Source: Pseudomonas moorei | GTDB taxonomy: Bacteria; Pseudomonadota; Gammaproteobacteria; Pseudomonadales; Pseudomonadaceae | Assembly: GCF_008801475.1 (NCBI RefSeq) | Contig: NZ_VZPP01000009.1 | Location: 62,001 to 126,000 of the forward strand | Length of the DNA: 64,000 nt | Direction: 5' to 3' | In this document: positions 9,016 to 16,863 of the stretch, one piece after another | Numbering within the stretch: position 1 is the stretch's first letter | Layout: every line of letters starts with the position of its first letter | The notes under the pieces: generated by a model | Told to the model about the DNA's origin: nothing | What the model saw: only the letters and a program-made list of their open reading frames with translations | Database searches by the model: none | Translations under genes and position numbers: made by a program

Positions 9016-9321
9016 ATGACTCAAGAACCTAGCACCCTCTATGCCAAGCTGCTTGGAGAAACTGCATCTATTACCTGGAAGGAGTTGGAGCCGTTCTTCG
9101 CCAAGGGTGCCCTATTGTGGGTCGACCCTGGTCTGGATTTGATCGCCGCCGCCGAGGCTGTGGCCACTGATGAGAGCGAGAAAGTGGCTGCCTGGTTGGC
9201 TGCCGATAAGGTCGCCAAGCTCTCTGAAACGCGGGCGCTGGATCTTTTTGAACGTGATCCCGAGCTGTGGGCGGTGGTCGTTTCGCCGTGGATAATGATC
9301 CAGGAAAGAGCAAGGGCGTAA
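9016..9321 (+). CDS. DUF2288 domain-containing protein
   Basis: A small soluble protein of 101 residues from ATG 9016, preceded by GGACAGGA. The sequence LYAKLLGETASITWKELEPFFAKGALLWVDPGLDLIAAAEAVATD matches the DUF2288 pattern found in Pseudomonas and cyanobacteria. It has no signal peptide or membrane segment. The function is unknown. It stands alone between the bra operon, which is divergent, and the tubulin-like gene, which is convergent. Confidence 0.85.
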   Translation: MTQEPSTLYAKLLGETASITWKELEPFFAKGALLWVDPGLDLIAAAEAVATDESEKVAAWLAADKVAKLSETRALDLFERDPELWAVVVSPWIMIQERARA

Positions 9322-9512
9322 ATGTCTGCACTTGTTTGGTGCGCCGTGCTGACGATTAAAAGTGTGTAGGCGAGTAGCGTGATGGCACGTTGCCGTAGAG
9401 AAAGACCACAGCCTCACGGTGACGTAAACGTAACGGGAACAGTTAAGAGAGTAGCCTGAGGGCTGCTTAATTGTTTCTGGATGTTGAGATTTGTATGGTT
9501 TGCGAGGCCGTC

Positions 9513-9536
9513 ATCGCGAGCGAGCTCGCTCGCGAT
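9513..9536. repeat. REP palindrome
   Basis: A perfect 24-bp palindrome (atcgcgagcgag and its complement) in the 242-bp gap between the convergent DUF2288 and tubulin-like genes. It is a single REP unit and may also help termination. Confidence 0.75.
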
Positions 9537-9563
9537 TGGCCAAGACGCGGTATGGCGTCGGTG

Positions 9564-11768
9564 TCAGTAAGCGGTTTTACCCGTATGGTTATTCAGCGAA
9601 ATAACCTTGGTTTTGCCAATGCGGTGACGGTAGATCTCGCGCAGGTACTTGATCGCTTTCTTCACACAGTCCCGGGACAGGCGAATGTCGTTGATCGAGA
9701 CAAACTTCTCCTTGTCGTTGATCAGTTCGCGATACTTTTTCTCGTACATCGGCTTGATCGCATACCAGTTGGTGTCGAGGATCTTGGCCGGGTTTTCGAA
9801 CTCGTTGAGCAGGTCGTCAATCAGGTCCTCGTCGAACTGTTCATTAATGATGAAGTCCAGGATCGAGTTGTCGAGGGTGTCATCGAAGCGGTACGGAGTT
9901 TTCGCAAAGCAACGCTTGATGAACGCCACGATCAGCGTCAGGAAGTCGTCCGACAGGCATGGGCTCTTGGCGATCAGCGTGGTCAGGGACAGGTTGGCCG
10001 AGGCGCCGATCACCAGTGCATAGCGCTTGAGCGTGGTGTTGGGGAACAGGCTGTTGAGGTGGGTCTTGAGCCGGTTCAGATCCATGTAGGACAGTTTGTA
10101 GTCCTTCGGCAGGGAGACGATCGACACCACCGACGAGCAGTTCTTGAAGAAGTGCAGGTCGTGCAATGCGGCCGCGTCATACCCTGAATTCTTGTACTGC
10201 TCCAGCGACGCCCGATAACGCTTGGACTCGATGGGCAGCAGGCTGATGCCCTCGATGGCCTGGGTGACCTTGTTGAAGTGCGGCAGGTCGATGGAGCGGA
10301 AGAACAGGTCGTCGATGTTCAGGCGCTGCGGCTCTTTCTCGAACACCTTGAACTTGTCGCTGGTCGGCGGCGGGGTTTCCGGTACGACGGATTCGGCGTA
10401 GGCAATGGCCACCGGGCCGGCCAGACTCATGAACAGGTCGTTGGCATCGAGACGAATGGTCTCGCCGATGTCGATGCCCGCGCGACGGAAATAATTCTGG
10501 TCGTAGTCGGTGGTGACCGCTTGCGCCGTCAGAATGTTGAAGATCTGCTGCGAGATGTATTGGTTGGCATGCTTTTCCATGGCATTGACATCAATGTTCT
10601 GGATGTTGCCGTCGTCGCTCTCTTCGGCGTAACGCATGATGTCGTTGGAGATCAGCATCATGGCGTTCCATGGGCGGATACGGCCCATGACGCTGGCTTC
10701 GCTGCTGTCTTCATTGGCGAAGTTGTAGGAGAAGTCCCACTCTTCCGACAGGTATTTGCACAACAGGCGACCGGCGTTGATATGCAACGCTTCGGACATT
10801 TCGCTGCGGTGATCGGAAATGTTCGGCAGCACGCAGATGCCGCTGGTGAAGATCGGCTCGAAGACGAAGGAATGACCACTCTTGCCGTCATGCTCATCCA
10901 TCGGCTTGGTGTCGAACGTCTTGTTCATGTACGAGTGCTGTTGGGCCAGGCCGAACTCCGAAGCCATGCCCGAACCGGTACCGCCACCGGCACTGAAGAT
11001 AGAGAAGTAAAGACGCGACTGGTTGGCTTTGATGCCGCAGCTGTCGATCAGGTACGAGTGAATCATTTTCCAGTCAGGGCTGGAGAAACGCTGGGTGTCC
11101 TTGTTAAGGATGATCTTGGCCAGGTACTGACCCAGGATCGGCGCGTTACCGGCACCTCCGGCGTGGACTTCCGACAAGTCCATGATTTTCATCTTGCTGT
11201 AGTCGCGCAGGAATCCGCTCTTTTCGCCCTTGCGCGAGAAGCGAATACGGCCGGCGATGTCTTTGTCCAGGTCTCCGAGCATGACCAGCGGCTCTACCAG
11301 GAACACCGGTTTGGTGGCCTTGTTCGGCCCCAGGCGCAGATTGTTGCGAATCCACTGTGCCGGGCTGTAGCCCTTTTCGGCAAAGCGTTTGTCCGGCGAC
11401 AAACGATCTTCGTTATTGAATTCGTTGAGGTAGAACTTGCGGGCGTTGTACACCAGCTCCGCGACGTCCAGGGCGATGTTCGAGCCGCAACGACCCAGGC
11501 CGATCAGGCACACCGACGGGAATTCCTGATCGTTGTGCTGTTCGTTGTCGCCTTCCAGATGCGGTGGGCGCGGGAACACCATGTCGCGCAGTCCATCGAG
11601 GTTATCGAGGATGCGGTCGGTATTGGTTTCCGTGAAGTACAGGTATTGCTGAGTCCCCAGCGGGCGTGACGGCAGCAGAGGCTTTGACGGAGCAAGGGCA
11701 GGCGCGTTCGCTGCGGGGCTCAAGGTCAGGTCGGATACCGCAGTGGCCGGATTGTTTTTAGAAGTCAT
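9564..11768 (-). CDS. Tubulin/FtsZ-superfamily protein (Tubulin_2-like), 734 aa
   Basis: This long protein carries the nucleotide-binding signatures of tubulin and FtsZ. SVCLIGLGRCGSNIAL (residues 85-100) fits the T1 region. FSAGGGTGSGMASEFG (258-273) contains the T4 phosphate loop in its tubulin form GGGTGSG (261-267). RLDANDLFMSLAGPVAIAYAE (439-459) aligns with the FtsZ T7 loop, so D441 and D444 stand where the catalytic aspartates are. It is nearly twice the length of FtsZ: about 80 proline/alanine-rich N-terminal residues, an insertion between T4 and T7, and a C-terminal region of about 270 residues with no motif I recognise. It has no signal peptide or membrane segment. It is not the division FtsZ, since no ftsA or mur genes are near; it stands alone, with about 200 bp to the divergent dehydrogenase. 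GTP binding and polymerisation are inferred, not shown. Confidence 0.82.
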   Translation of the reverse strand: MTSKNNPATAVSDLTLSPAANAPALAPSKPLLPSRPLGTQQYLYFTETNTDRILDNLDGLRDMVFPRPPHLEGDNEQHNDQEFPSVCLIGLGRCGSNIALDVAELVYNARKFYLNEFNNEDRLSPDKRFAEKGYSPAQWIRNNLRLGPNKATKPVFLVEPLVMLGDLDKDIAGRIRFSRKGEKSGFLRDYSKMKIMDLSEVHAGGAGNAPILGQYLAKIILNKDTQRFSSPDWKMIHSYLIDSCGIKANQSRLYFSIFSAGGGTGSGMASEFGLAQQHSYMNKTFDTKPMDEHDGKSGHSFVFEPIFTSGICVLPNISDHRSEMSEALHINAGRLLCKYLSEEWDFSYNFANEDSSEASVMGRIRPWNAMMLISNDIMRYAEESDDGNIQNIDVNAMEKHANQYISQQIFNILTAQAVTTDYDQNYFRRAGIDIGETIRLDANDLFMSLAGPVAIAYAESVVPETPPPTSDKFKVFEKEPQRLNIDDLFFRSIDLPHFNKVTQAIEGISLLPIESKRYRASLEQYKNSGYDAAALHDLHFFKNCSSVVSIVSLPKDYKLSYMDLNRLKTHLNSLFPNTTLKRYALVIGASANLSLTTLIAKSPCLSDDFLTLIVAFIKRCFAKTPYRFDDTLDNSILDFIINEQFDEDLIDDLLNEFENPAKILDTNWYAIKPMYEKKYRELINDKEKFVSINDIRLSRDCVKKAIKYLREIYRHRIGKTKVISLNNHTGKTAY

Positions 11769-11966
11769 TGTTCGCCATGTACCTGGGCAGGATGGTCGGG
11801 CGACTCACTGTCGTCGACCGTCACGGAATGAGAACTCGCGTCTTTTTTCAGCGCGTATTGGGTCCAAGCGTCAGTGGCCGTGGCCTGAACGTCGCTCGGG
11901 AGAATCCTTTCCTAAGTCATGATGAATCGGCCACTATTCAGCGATCTTTAATCAAAAGGAGGCCAA

Positions 11967-12863
11967 ATGATGTCAACGCTACCTTCGTTGGGGTTCGCCG
12001 GTATCGGTTTGATGGGGTTGCCGATGTGCCGGCGCCTGCTCGCGGCGGGTTATCCGCTGACGGTGTGGAACCGTCATCCGGCCAAGTGCGCATCACTGGT
12101 CGAAGCCGGCGCTCGCCAGGTCGCGACGCCCGCCGAGCTGTGCCGGCACGCCGATGTGGTGATGCTGTGCCTGGCTGACACCTCGGTGGTACGTGAGGTG
12201 GTTTTTGGTGTGGCAGGGGTTGTCGAGGGCGCGAAAAAGGGCCAGTTGCTGGTGGATTTTTCCAGCCTGGAGCCTACCGCAACGCGGGAAATGGCTTCGG
12301 AGCTTGTCAGTAAAACCGGTATGGGCTGGCTGGATGCGCCGGTATCCGGCGGCGTGGTCGGTGCCGAGGCCGGCAGTCTGGCGATCATGGTCGGTGGCGA
12401 TGCGGCAAACCTTGAGCGGGTCAAACCTGTTTTATTGAGCCTGGGTCAGCGAGTGACGCACATGGGCGCAGTCGGCGCGGGGCAGGTGACCAAGGCCTGC
12501 AACCAGATGATCGTGGCGTGCAACGCCCTGGTGATTGCCGAAGTGGTGGCGCTGGCTGAGCGCTCCGGTGTCGATGCGAGTCTGATCGCCGAGGCGCTGG
12601 CCGGTGGCTTTGCCGACTCGAAACCCTTGCAGATCCTCGGCCCGCAAATGGCTGACAGCCGTTTCGAACCGGTCAAATGGCACGTGCGAACCCTGCTCAA
12701 GGATCTGGATACAGCGGTGAAGTTTTCCCGCGAGCAAGGCTCGGCAACCCCGATCAGTGGCCTGGCTGCACAGTTGATGCGATTGCATGGCAGTCAGGGT
12801 TTCCTGGAAAAAGATCCCGCTACATTAGTGCAGTTGTACCGTGAACCAGGCTCAGGGGCGTAA
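11967..12863 (+). CDS. Beta-hydroxyacid dehydrogenase (3-hydroxyisobutyrate / tartronate semialdehyde reductase family)
   Basis: A cytoplasmic NAD(P)-dependent enzyme of 298 residues with a strong AAAGGAGG ribosome site. It has an N-terminal Rossmann fold (GFAGIGLMGLPMCRRLL), substrate motif DAPVSGGVVGAEAGSL near residue 125, and the catalytic-lysine motif GAGQVTKACNQM near 170. The all-helical C-terminal domain is complete. The NWNRHP-like sequence after strand 2 (WNRHPAKC) suggests NADP preference. In P. aeruginosa a gene of this type is next to nbdA, as here. The natural substrate is not evident. Its 3' end overlaps the convergent nbdA-like gene by 44 bp. Confidence 0.9.
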   Translation: MMSTLPSLGFAGIGLMGLPMCRRLLAAGYPLTVWNRHPAKCASLVEAGARQVATPAELCRHADVVMLCLADTSVVREVVFGVAGVVEGAKKGQLLVDFSSLEPTATREMASELVSKTGMGWLDAPVSGGVVGAEAGSLAIMVGGDAANLERVKPVLLSLGQRVTHMGAVGAGQVTKACNQMIVACNALVIAEVVALAERSGVDASLIAEALAGGFADSKPLQILGPQMADSRFEPVKWHVRTLLKDLDTAVKFSREQGSATPISGLAAQLMRLHGSQGFLEKDPATLVQLYREPGSGA

Positions 12864-15057
12864 CGCTGAAGGTGTGCCTGCGCTGGTTGATTTCATCCAG
12901 CACCGGACGTAAGCCAGCCAGTGGTATCGGGCGGCTGAGCAGGTAGCCCTGGACGTAGTCGCAGCCGTGGTGTTCGAGAAGCTGGTACTGCTCGAAAGTC
13001 TCGACGCCCTCGGTGACCACCTCCAGGTGCAGGGTGTGGGCCATCACAATAATGGCCTGGACGATTTCCATGTCCTGGGCGGACCTGGGGATGTCGACAA
13101 TGAACGAGCGATCGATCTTCAATGTGTTGAGTGGCAAGCGCTTGAGGTACGCGAGGGACGAGTAGCCGGTGCCAAAGTCATCGATCGACAGCGACACGCC
13201 CAGGGCGCGAATCTGCTGCAGCAACACCAGCGTATCGGCGATTTTGCCCATCAGGGCATGCTCGGTCACCTCCAGCTCCAGCCGTTGCGGTGCGACCCCG
13301 GCACTGCGCAGCGCCTGCTCGATTTCACTGGGCAACTCTTCGCGCACGAGGGTCAGGGGGGAGCAATTCACGGCGATCTTCAGGCTTTCGCGGCCCTGGC
13401 GCGATAGCTCGCCGAGGTCCTCGCAGGCCTTGCGCAGCACCCACTTGTCGAGTTCGGTGATCAGGCCATTGGCCTCGGCGATGGGAATGAAGCGGTCCGG
13501 TGCGAGAAATCCGTGGATCGGATGCTGCCAGCGAATCAGCGCTTCAAGCTTGCTGACTTGCCCGGTCTTCAGGTTGTAGATGGGTTGGTAATAGAGCATC
13601 AGGCCGGCATCTTCTCGCAAGGCGTGGCGCAGCTCTTCTTCCAGTTGCAGCTCCAGCGTGGCCCGGGCCTTGAGATTGGCGCTGAAAAAATTCAAGCCGT
13701 TACGCCCGCTACCCTTGGACTGATACAGCGCCAGGTCGGCATTCTTCAGCAGCTCCTCGCAAGTCTTGCCGTCCTCCGGGAACACGCTGATGCCGATGCT
13801 GGTGGTCATCACCATGCGCCTTCCGGCCAGTTCGATGGGGTCTTTCATTTTCTGCATGATGCGCTGGGCCATCTGCCGGGCCTCGTCGCGATCGTGCAGA
13901 TCGATGAGGATGCAGAACTCGTCGCCACCGAAGCGCGCAACCACATCTTCGTGGCTGCGCACCGAGGCCTTGATGTGGCTGGCCAGTACCTTGAGCAGTT
14001 CGTCTCCAGCGTCATGGCCAAGGCTGTCGTTGATCCTCTTGAAATGGTCGATGTCGAGGAACAGGACCGCTAGCATGCCGCCTTCGTGGGTTTTCTCGAT
14101 GAGCTTCTCGGCGAAGATCTGGTTGAAGCCGCGTCGGTTGATCAGGCTGGTCAAGGCATCGTAATGCGCGACCTGTTGCAGGGATACTCGAGCCTGGTCG
14201 AGTTGGCTGAGCAACGAGTTCACCCGTTGCAAATCGTGATCCTTGATTTGCAGTTTCTTGTCCGCCAGGGCTGCGCTGATGCAGCTGCCAATGATGAGCA
14301 GCGTCATGATCGCGACAGTCACCCCCAGCTGCAGGTGGTTGTGTTCCCCCGGCTGCGGCAAGGGGGTGCCGCTTGGCAGCGCCAGATTGAAGGCCGCCAT
14401 TCCCGTGAAGTGCATGCTGATGATGCCGGCTCCGAGCACCAGGCTCGCGCTGTACTTGAGCAGCTGATGAAACATCCCGGTGCCGTTGCGCAAATGGCGA
14501 GCCAGTAACAGTGCCGCCAGACTGGCGCCTATCGCGACCAGTATGGAGAGTGCGAACAACACTGGCTGGTAGTAGACCATTGCCTGCGACTTCATGGCGC
14601 CCATGCCCACGTAATGCATGGTCGAGATGCCCATGCCGATCCAGACCGAGGCTTTAAGGCATCGCCAAAAGCTCAGGGCGGGACGGCTGAGGGTGTACAT
14701 CACCAGCCAGGAGGTGAGCAGGGCGATCAACAGGGACAACAAAGTAACGGGCAGTTGGAAATGAACATCCACCGGCACTTTGAACGCGAGCATGCCAATG
14801 AAATGCATGGCCCAGATACCGCCTGCCAGGCATCCGGCACCGACCCAGCGCCAAAGGCGTTGGGAGGAGGGATTTTCTGCATGAGCAACCCGCTCGGCCA
14901 TGTCCAGTGTGGCAAAACTGCCAGCACAGGCGACGAGATAGGCCAGTAACACCAGAAATGGGTCGTGCATGCAATTGAGTATGACTTGCCCGCTTTCCGA
15001 TAGCTCGGTAATGAAATGCAAACCAAGCCACTCCATAGCATGCCCCATCAAGATCAT
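12820..15057 (-). CDS. nbdA: MHYT-GGDEF-EAL cyclic-di-GMP signalling protein (NbdA-like)
   Basis: This inner-membrane protein of about 745 residues makes or breaks c-di-GMP. The N-terminal MHYT sensor has about seven membrane segments with repeated copper/gas-ligand motifs: MHFIGM near 84, MHYVGM near 147 and MHFTGM near 215. A GGDEF domain follows with intact GGDEF at about 377-381 but no RxxD inhibitory site (RSHE instead). The EAL domain has KLEALIRW near 503 and DDFGTGYSSL, so the phosphodiesterase appears competent. Synteny with the dehydrogenase and rapA matches P. aeruginosa nbdA, whose GGDEF is degenerate; here it is not. MucR is the other MHYT candidate. Several ATGs are possible (15057, 15048, 15036). 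The frame is open far upstream, but that part is antisense to the MFS gene. Confidence 0.88.
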   Translation of the reverse strand: MILMGHAMEWLGLHFITELSESGQVILNCMHDPFLVLLAYLVACAGSFATLDMAERVAHAENPSSQRLWRWVGAGCLAGGIWAMHFIGMLAFKVPVDVHFQLPVTLLSLLIALLTSWLVMYTLSRPALSFWRCLKASVWIGMGISTMHYVGMGAMKSQAMVYYQPVLFALSILVAIGASLAALLLARHLRNGTGMFHQLLKYSASLVLGAGIISMHFTGMAAFNLALPSGTPLPQPGEHNHLQLGVTVAIMTLLIIGSCISAALADKKLQIKDHDLQRVNSLLSQLDQARVSLQQVAHYDALTSLINRRGFNQIFAEKLIEKTHEGGMLAVLFLDIDHFKRINDSLGHDAGDELLKVLASHIKASVRSHEDVVARFGGDEFCILIDLHDRDEARQMAQRIMQKMKDPIELAGRRMVMTTSIGISVFPEDGKTCEELLKNADLALYQSKGSGRNGLNFFSANLKARATLELQLEEELRHALREDAGLMLYYQPIYNLKTGQVSKLEALIRWQHPIHGFLAPDRFIPIAEANGLITELDKWVLRKACEDLGELSRQGRESLKIAVNCSPLTLVREELPSEIEQALRSAGVAPQRLELEVTEHALMGKIADTLVLLQQIRALGVSLSIDDFGTGYSSLAYLKRLPLNTLKIDRSFIVDIPRSAQDMEIVQAIIVMAHTLHLEVVTEGVETFEQYQLLEHHGCDYVQGYLLSRPIPLAGLRPVLDEINQRRHTFSVTPLSLVHGTTALM

Positions 15058-15327
15058 CCCGGCCCGCGCAATCGGCGCTGGCGAATGCATTGGAGTATAG
15101 AAGCCATGTGCGAAGCGCAAGCCGTAGTGGCTAATTGAACCCAACCTTTTTGGAATTAGGTTTAGAGCGTTTGGAAATAAATTGTTGCATGGGCTGCGCC
15201 CGTCCCCATGGTTGGGTATCAGTCTTGCGAATAATGACAGACAGCATTGGAGGGGCTGACTAGATTGCAAACTCCGGGCTCGGATGCGCTGGCAGTGAAG
15301 CCCCATAACAATAAAAGAGATGGACCC

Positions 15328-16677
15328 ATGCAGAACTCGACCCAAGCGGCGAATGCCTGGCGCATTCTGTTCCTGCTGTTCCTGGCCAACCTGTTCAACT
15401 TTTTCGACCGCACCATCCCGGCCATCATCATTGAGCCGATCCGCATGGAATGGCACCTCAGCGACTTTCAGCTGGGGATCATCGGCACTGCCTTCACCCT
15501 CGTCTACGCCATCGCCGGCCTGCCATTGGGGCGGATGGCCGATACCGGTTCGCGCAGCAAGTTGATGGGCTGGGGGCTGGCCGTGTGGAGCGGGTTGACC
15601 GCAATCAACGGCATGGTCGGCAGTTTCTGGAGTTTTCTGGTCGTGCGCATGGGCATCGGCATCGGTGAGGCCAGTTACGCGCCCGCCGCCAACTCGTTGA
15701 TCGGTGATTTGTTTCCAGCTCACCGGCGGGCGCGGGCCATGGGTATCTTCATGCTTGGCCTGCCTTTGGGGCTGTTGCTGGCGTTCTTCACCATCGGTGC
15801 GATGGTCAAGGCATTCGACAGCTGGCGCGCACCGTTCTTCATCGCTGCCGTGCCGGGACTGATCCTGGCGGTCTTCATGTTCTTCATCAAAGAGCCGAAA
15901 CGGGGCGCTGCCGAGAGCGTACAGGTCTCGCAGGAGCGCGTAGACCGACCAATTCGCCGGGTGCTGGCGGTGCCGACTTTCCTGTGGCTGGTGTTGGCCG
16001 GTCTCTGCTTCAACTTCGCGACCTATGCCTGCAACTCGTTTCTGGTGCCGATGCTGCAGCGTTACTTCCTGATGCCGTTGCAGGAGGCGGCGGTGGCGAC
16101 CGGTGTGATTGTCGGTGTGACCGGGTTGGTCGGCTTGACGCTGGGTGGCTGGGTCGCGGACAAGATTCATCAGCGCGTCGCCAACGGACGTCTGCTGTTT
16201 GCCGCGGTGAGCCTGATTATTTCGACCCTGTGCACGGCCTGGGCGCTGCATGCGGGGCGAATCGATATTGGCGTATTCGTGGCGGTGTTCAGTCTGGGCT
16301 GGTTGTTTGCCTATAACTTTTACACCTGCGTGTACACGGCGATTCAGGACGTGGTCGAACCGCGCCTGCGAGCGACGGCCATGGCGCTGTTTTTTGCCGG
16401 GTTGTACCTGCTGGGCGGTGGACTGGGTCCGGTGGTGGTGGGCGCGTTGTCTGATCACTTCGCCCATACAGCGATGCTTGCCGCCGGTGCCGAACAGATG
16501 ACCGAGGCGTTCAAGGCCGTCGGCCTGCATGATGCGATGTACCTGATCCCGGTGGCGCTGTTTTTCACCATGGTGTTTCTGTTCCTGGCTTCGCGGTGTT
16601 TTGTGCGCGATGCCAAGCGGATGAAGGAGGGGTTGATTGCTGTGGTTGAGCCAGACGGGGTTGCCGCGACTGCATAA
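15328..16677 (+). CDS. MFS transporter, spinster-like
   Basis: An inner-membrane carrier of 449 residues with about 12 transmembrane helices. The MFS motif after helix 2 reads GLPLGRMADTGSRSKLMGWGL, and helix 4 has VRMGIGIGEASYAPAANSLIGDLFP, characteristic of the spinster-type MFS group. ATG 15328 is chosen because the hydrophobic N-terminus follows directly and AAGAGATGG precedes it. The substrate is unknown. The gene is divergent from the NbdA-like gene across a 270-bp region and convergent with rapA. Confidence 0.9.
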   Translation: MQNSTQAANAWRILFLLFLANLFNFFDRTIPAIIIEPIRMEWHLSDFQLGIIGTAFTLVYAIAGLPLGRMADTGSRSKLMGWGLAVWSGLTAINGMVGSFWSFLVVRMGIGIGEASYAPAANSLIGDLFPAHRRARAMGIFMLGLPLGLLLAFFTIGAMVKAFDSWRAPFFIAAVPGLILAVFMFFIKEPKRGAAESVQVSQERVDRPIRRVLAVPTFLWLVLAGLCFNFATYACNSFLVPMLQRYFLMPLQEAAVATGVIVGVTGLVGLTLGGWVADKIHQRVANGRLLFAAVSLIISTLCTAWALHAGRIDIGVFVAVFSLGWLFAYNFYTCVYTAIQDVVEPRLRATAMALFFAGLYLLGGGLGPVVVGALSDHFAHTAMLAAGAEQMTEAFKAVGLHDAMYLIPVALFFTMVFLFLASRCFVRDAKRMKEGLIAVVEPDGVAATA

Positions 16678-16682
16678 TCGCT

Positions 16683-16772
16683 TTCGCGAGCAAGATCGCT
16701 CCCAGGGGTGTTGAGGTATTTACAGATGCTATGCACGACTCGAACACCGTAGGAGCTGGCTTGCTCGCGAAG
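16683..16772. repeat. REP pair (REPIN)
   Basis: Inverted REP units tcgcgagcaagatcgctccc and taggagctggcttgctcgcg are separated by about 50 bp, just after the MFS stop codon. Confidence 0.8.
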
Positions 16773-16805
16773 AGGCCATCAGCAGCAGCCGATGAAATTC
16801 AGGTA

Positions 16806-16840
16806 ACAAAAAAAGGCCCGCATCGCTGCGGGCCTTTTCA
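16806..16840. terminator. Bidirectional terminator between MFS gene and rapA
   Basis: Stem AAAAGGCCCGC / GCGGGCCTTTT with a 6-nt loop, flanked by an A run on the left and Ts on the right. It can terminate both convergent genes. Confidence 0.9.
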
Positions 16841-16863
16841 TTTATAGCGGTGGAGCAGGGGAC

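Noticed and set aside
15058..16530. Upstream extension of the MHYT-GGDEF-EAL frame
   Set aside because: The frame stays open only because it runs antisense to the MFS gene; the added sequence has antisense-like composition and no domain.
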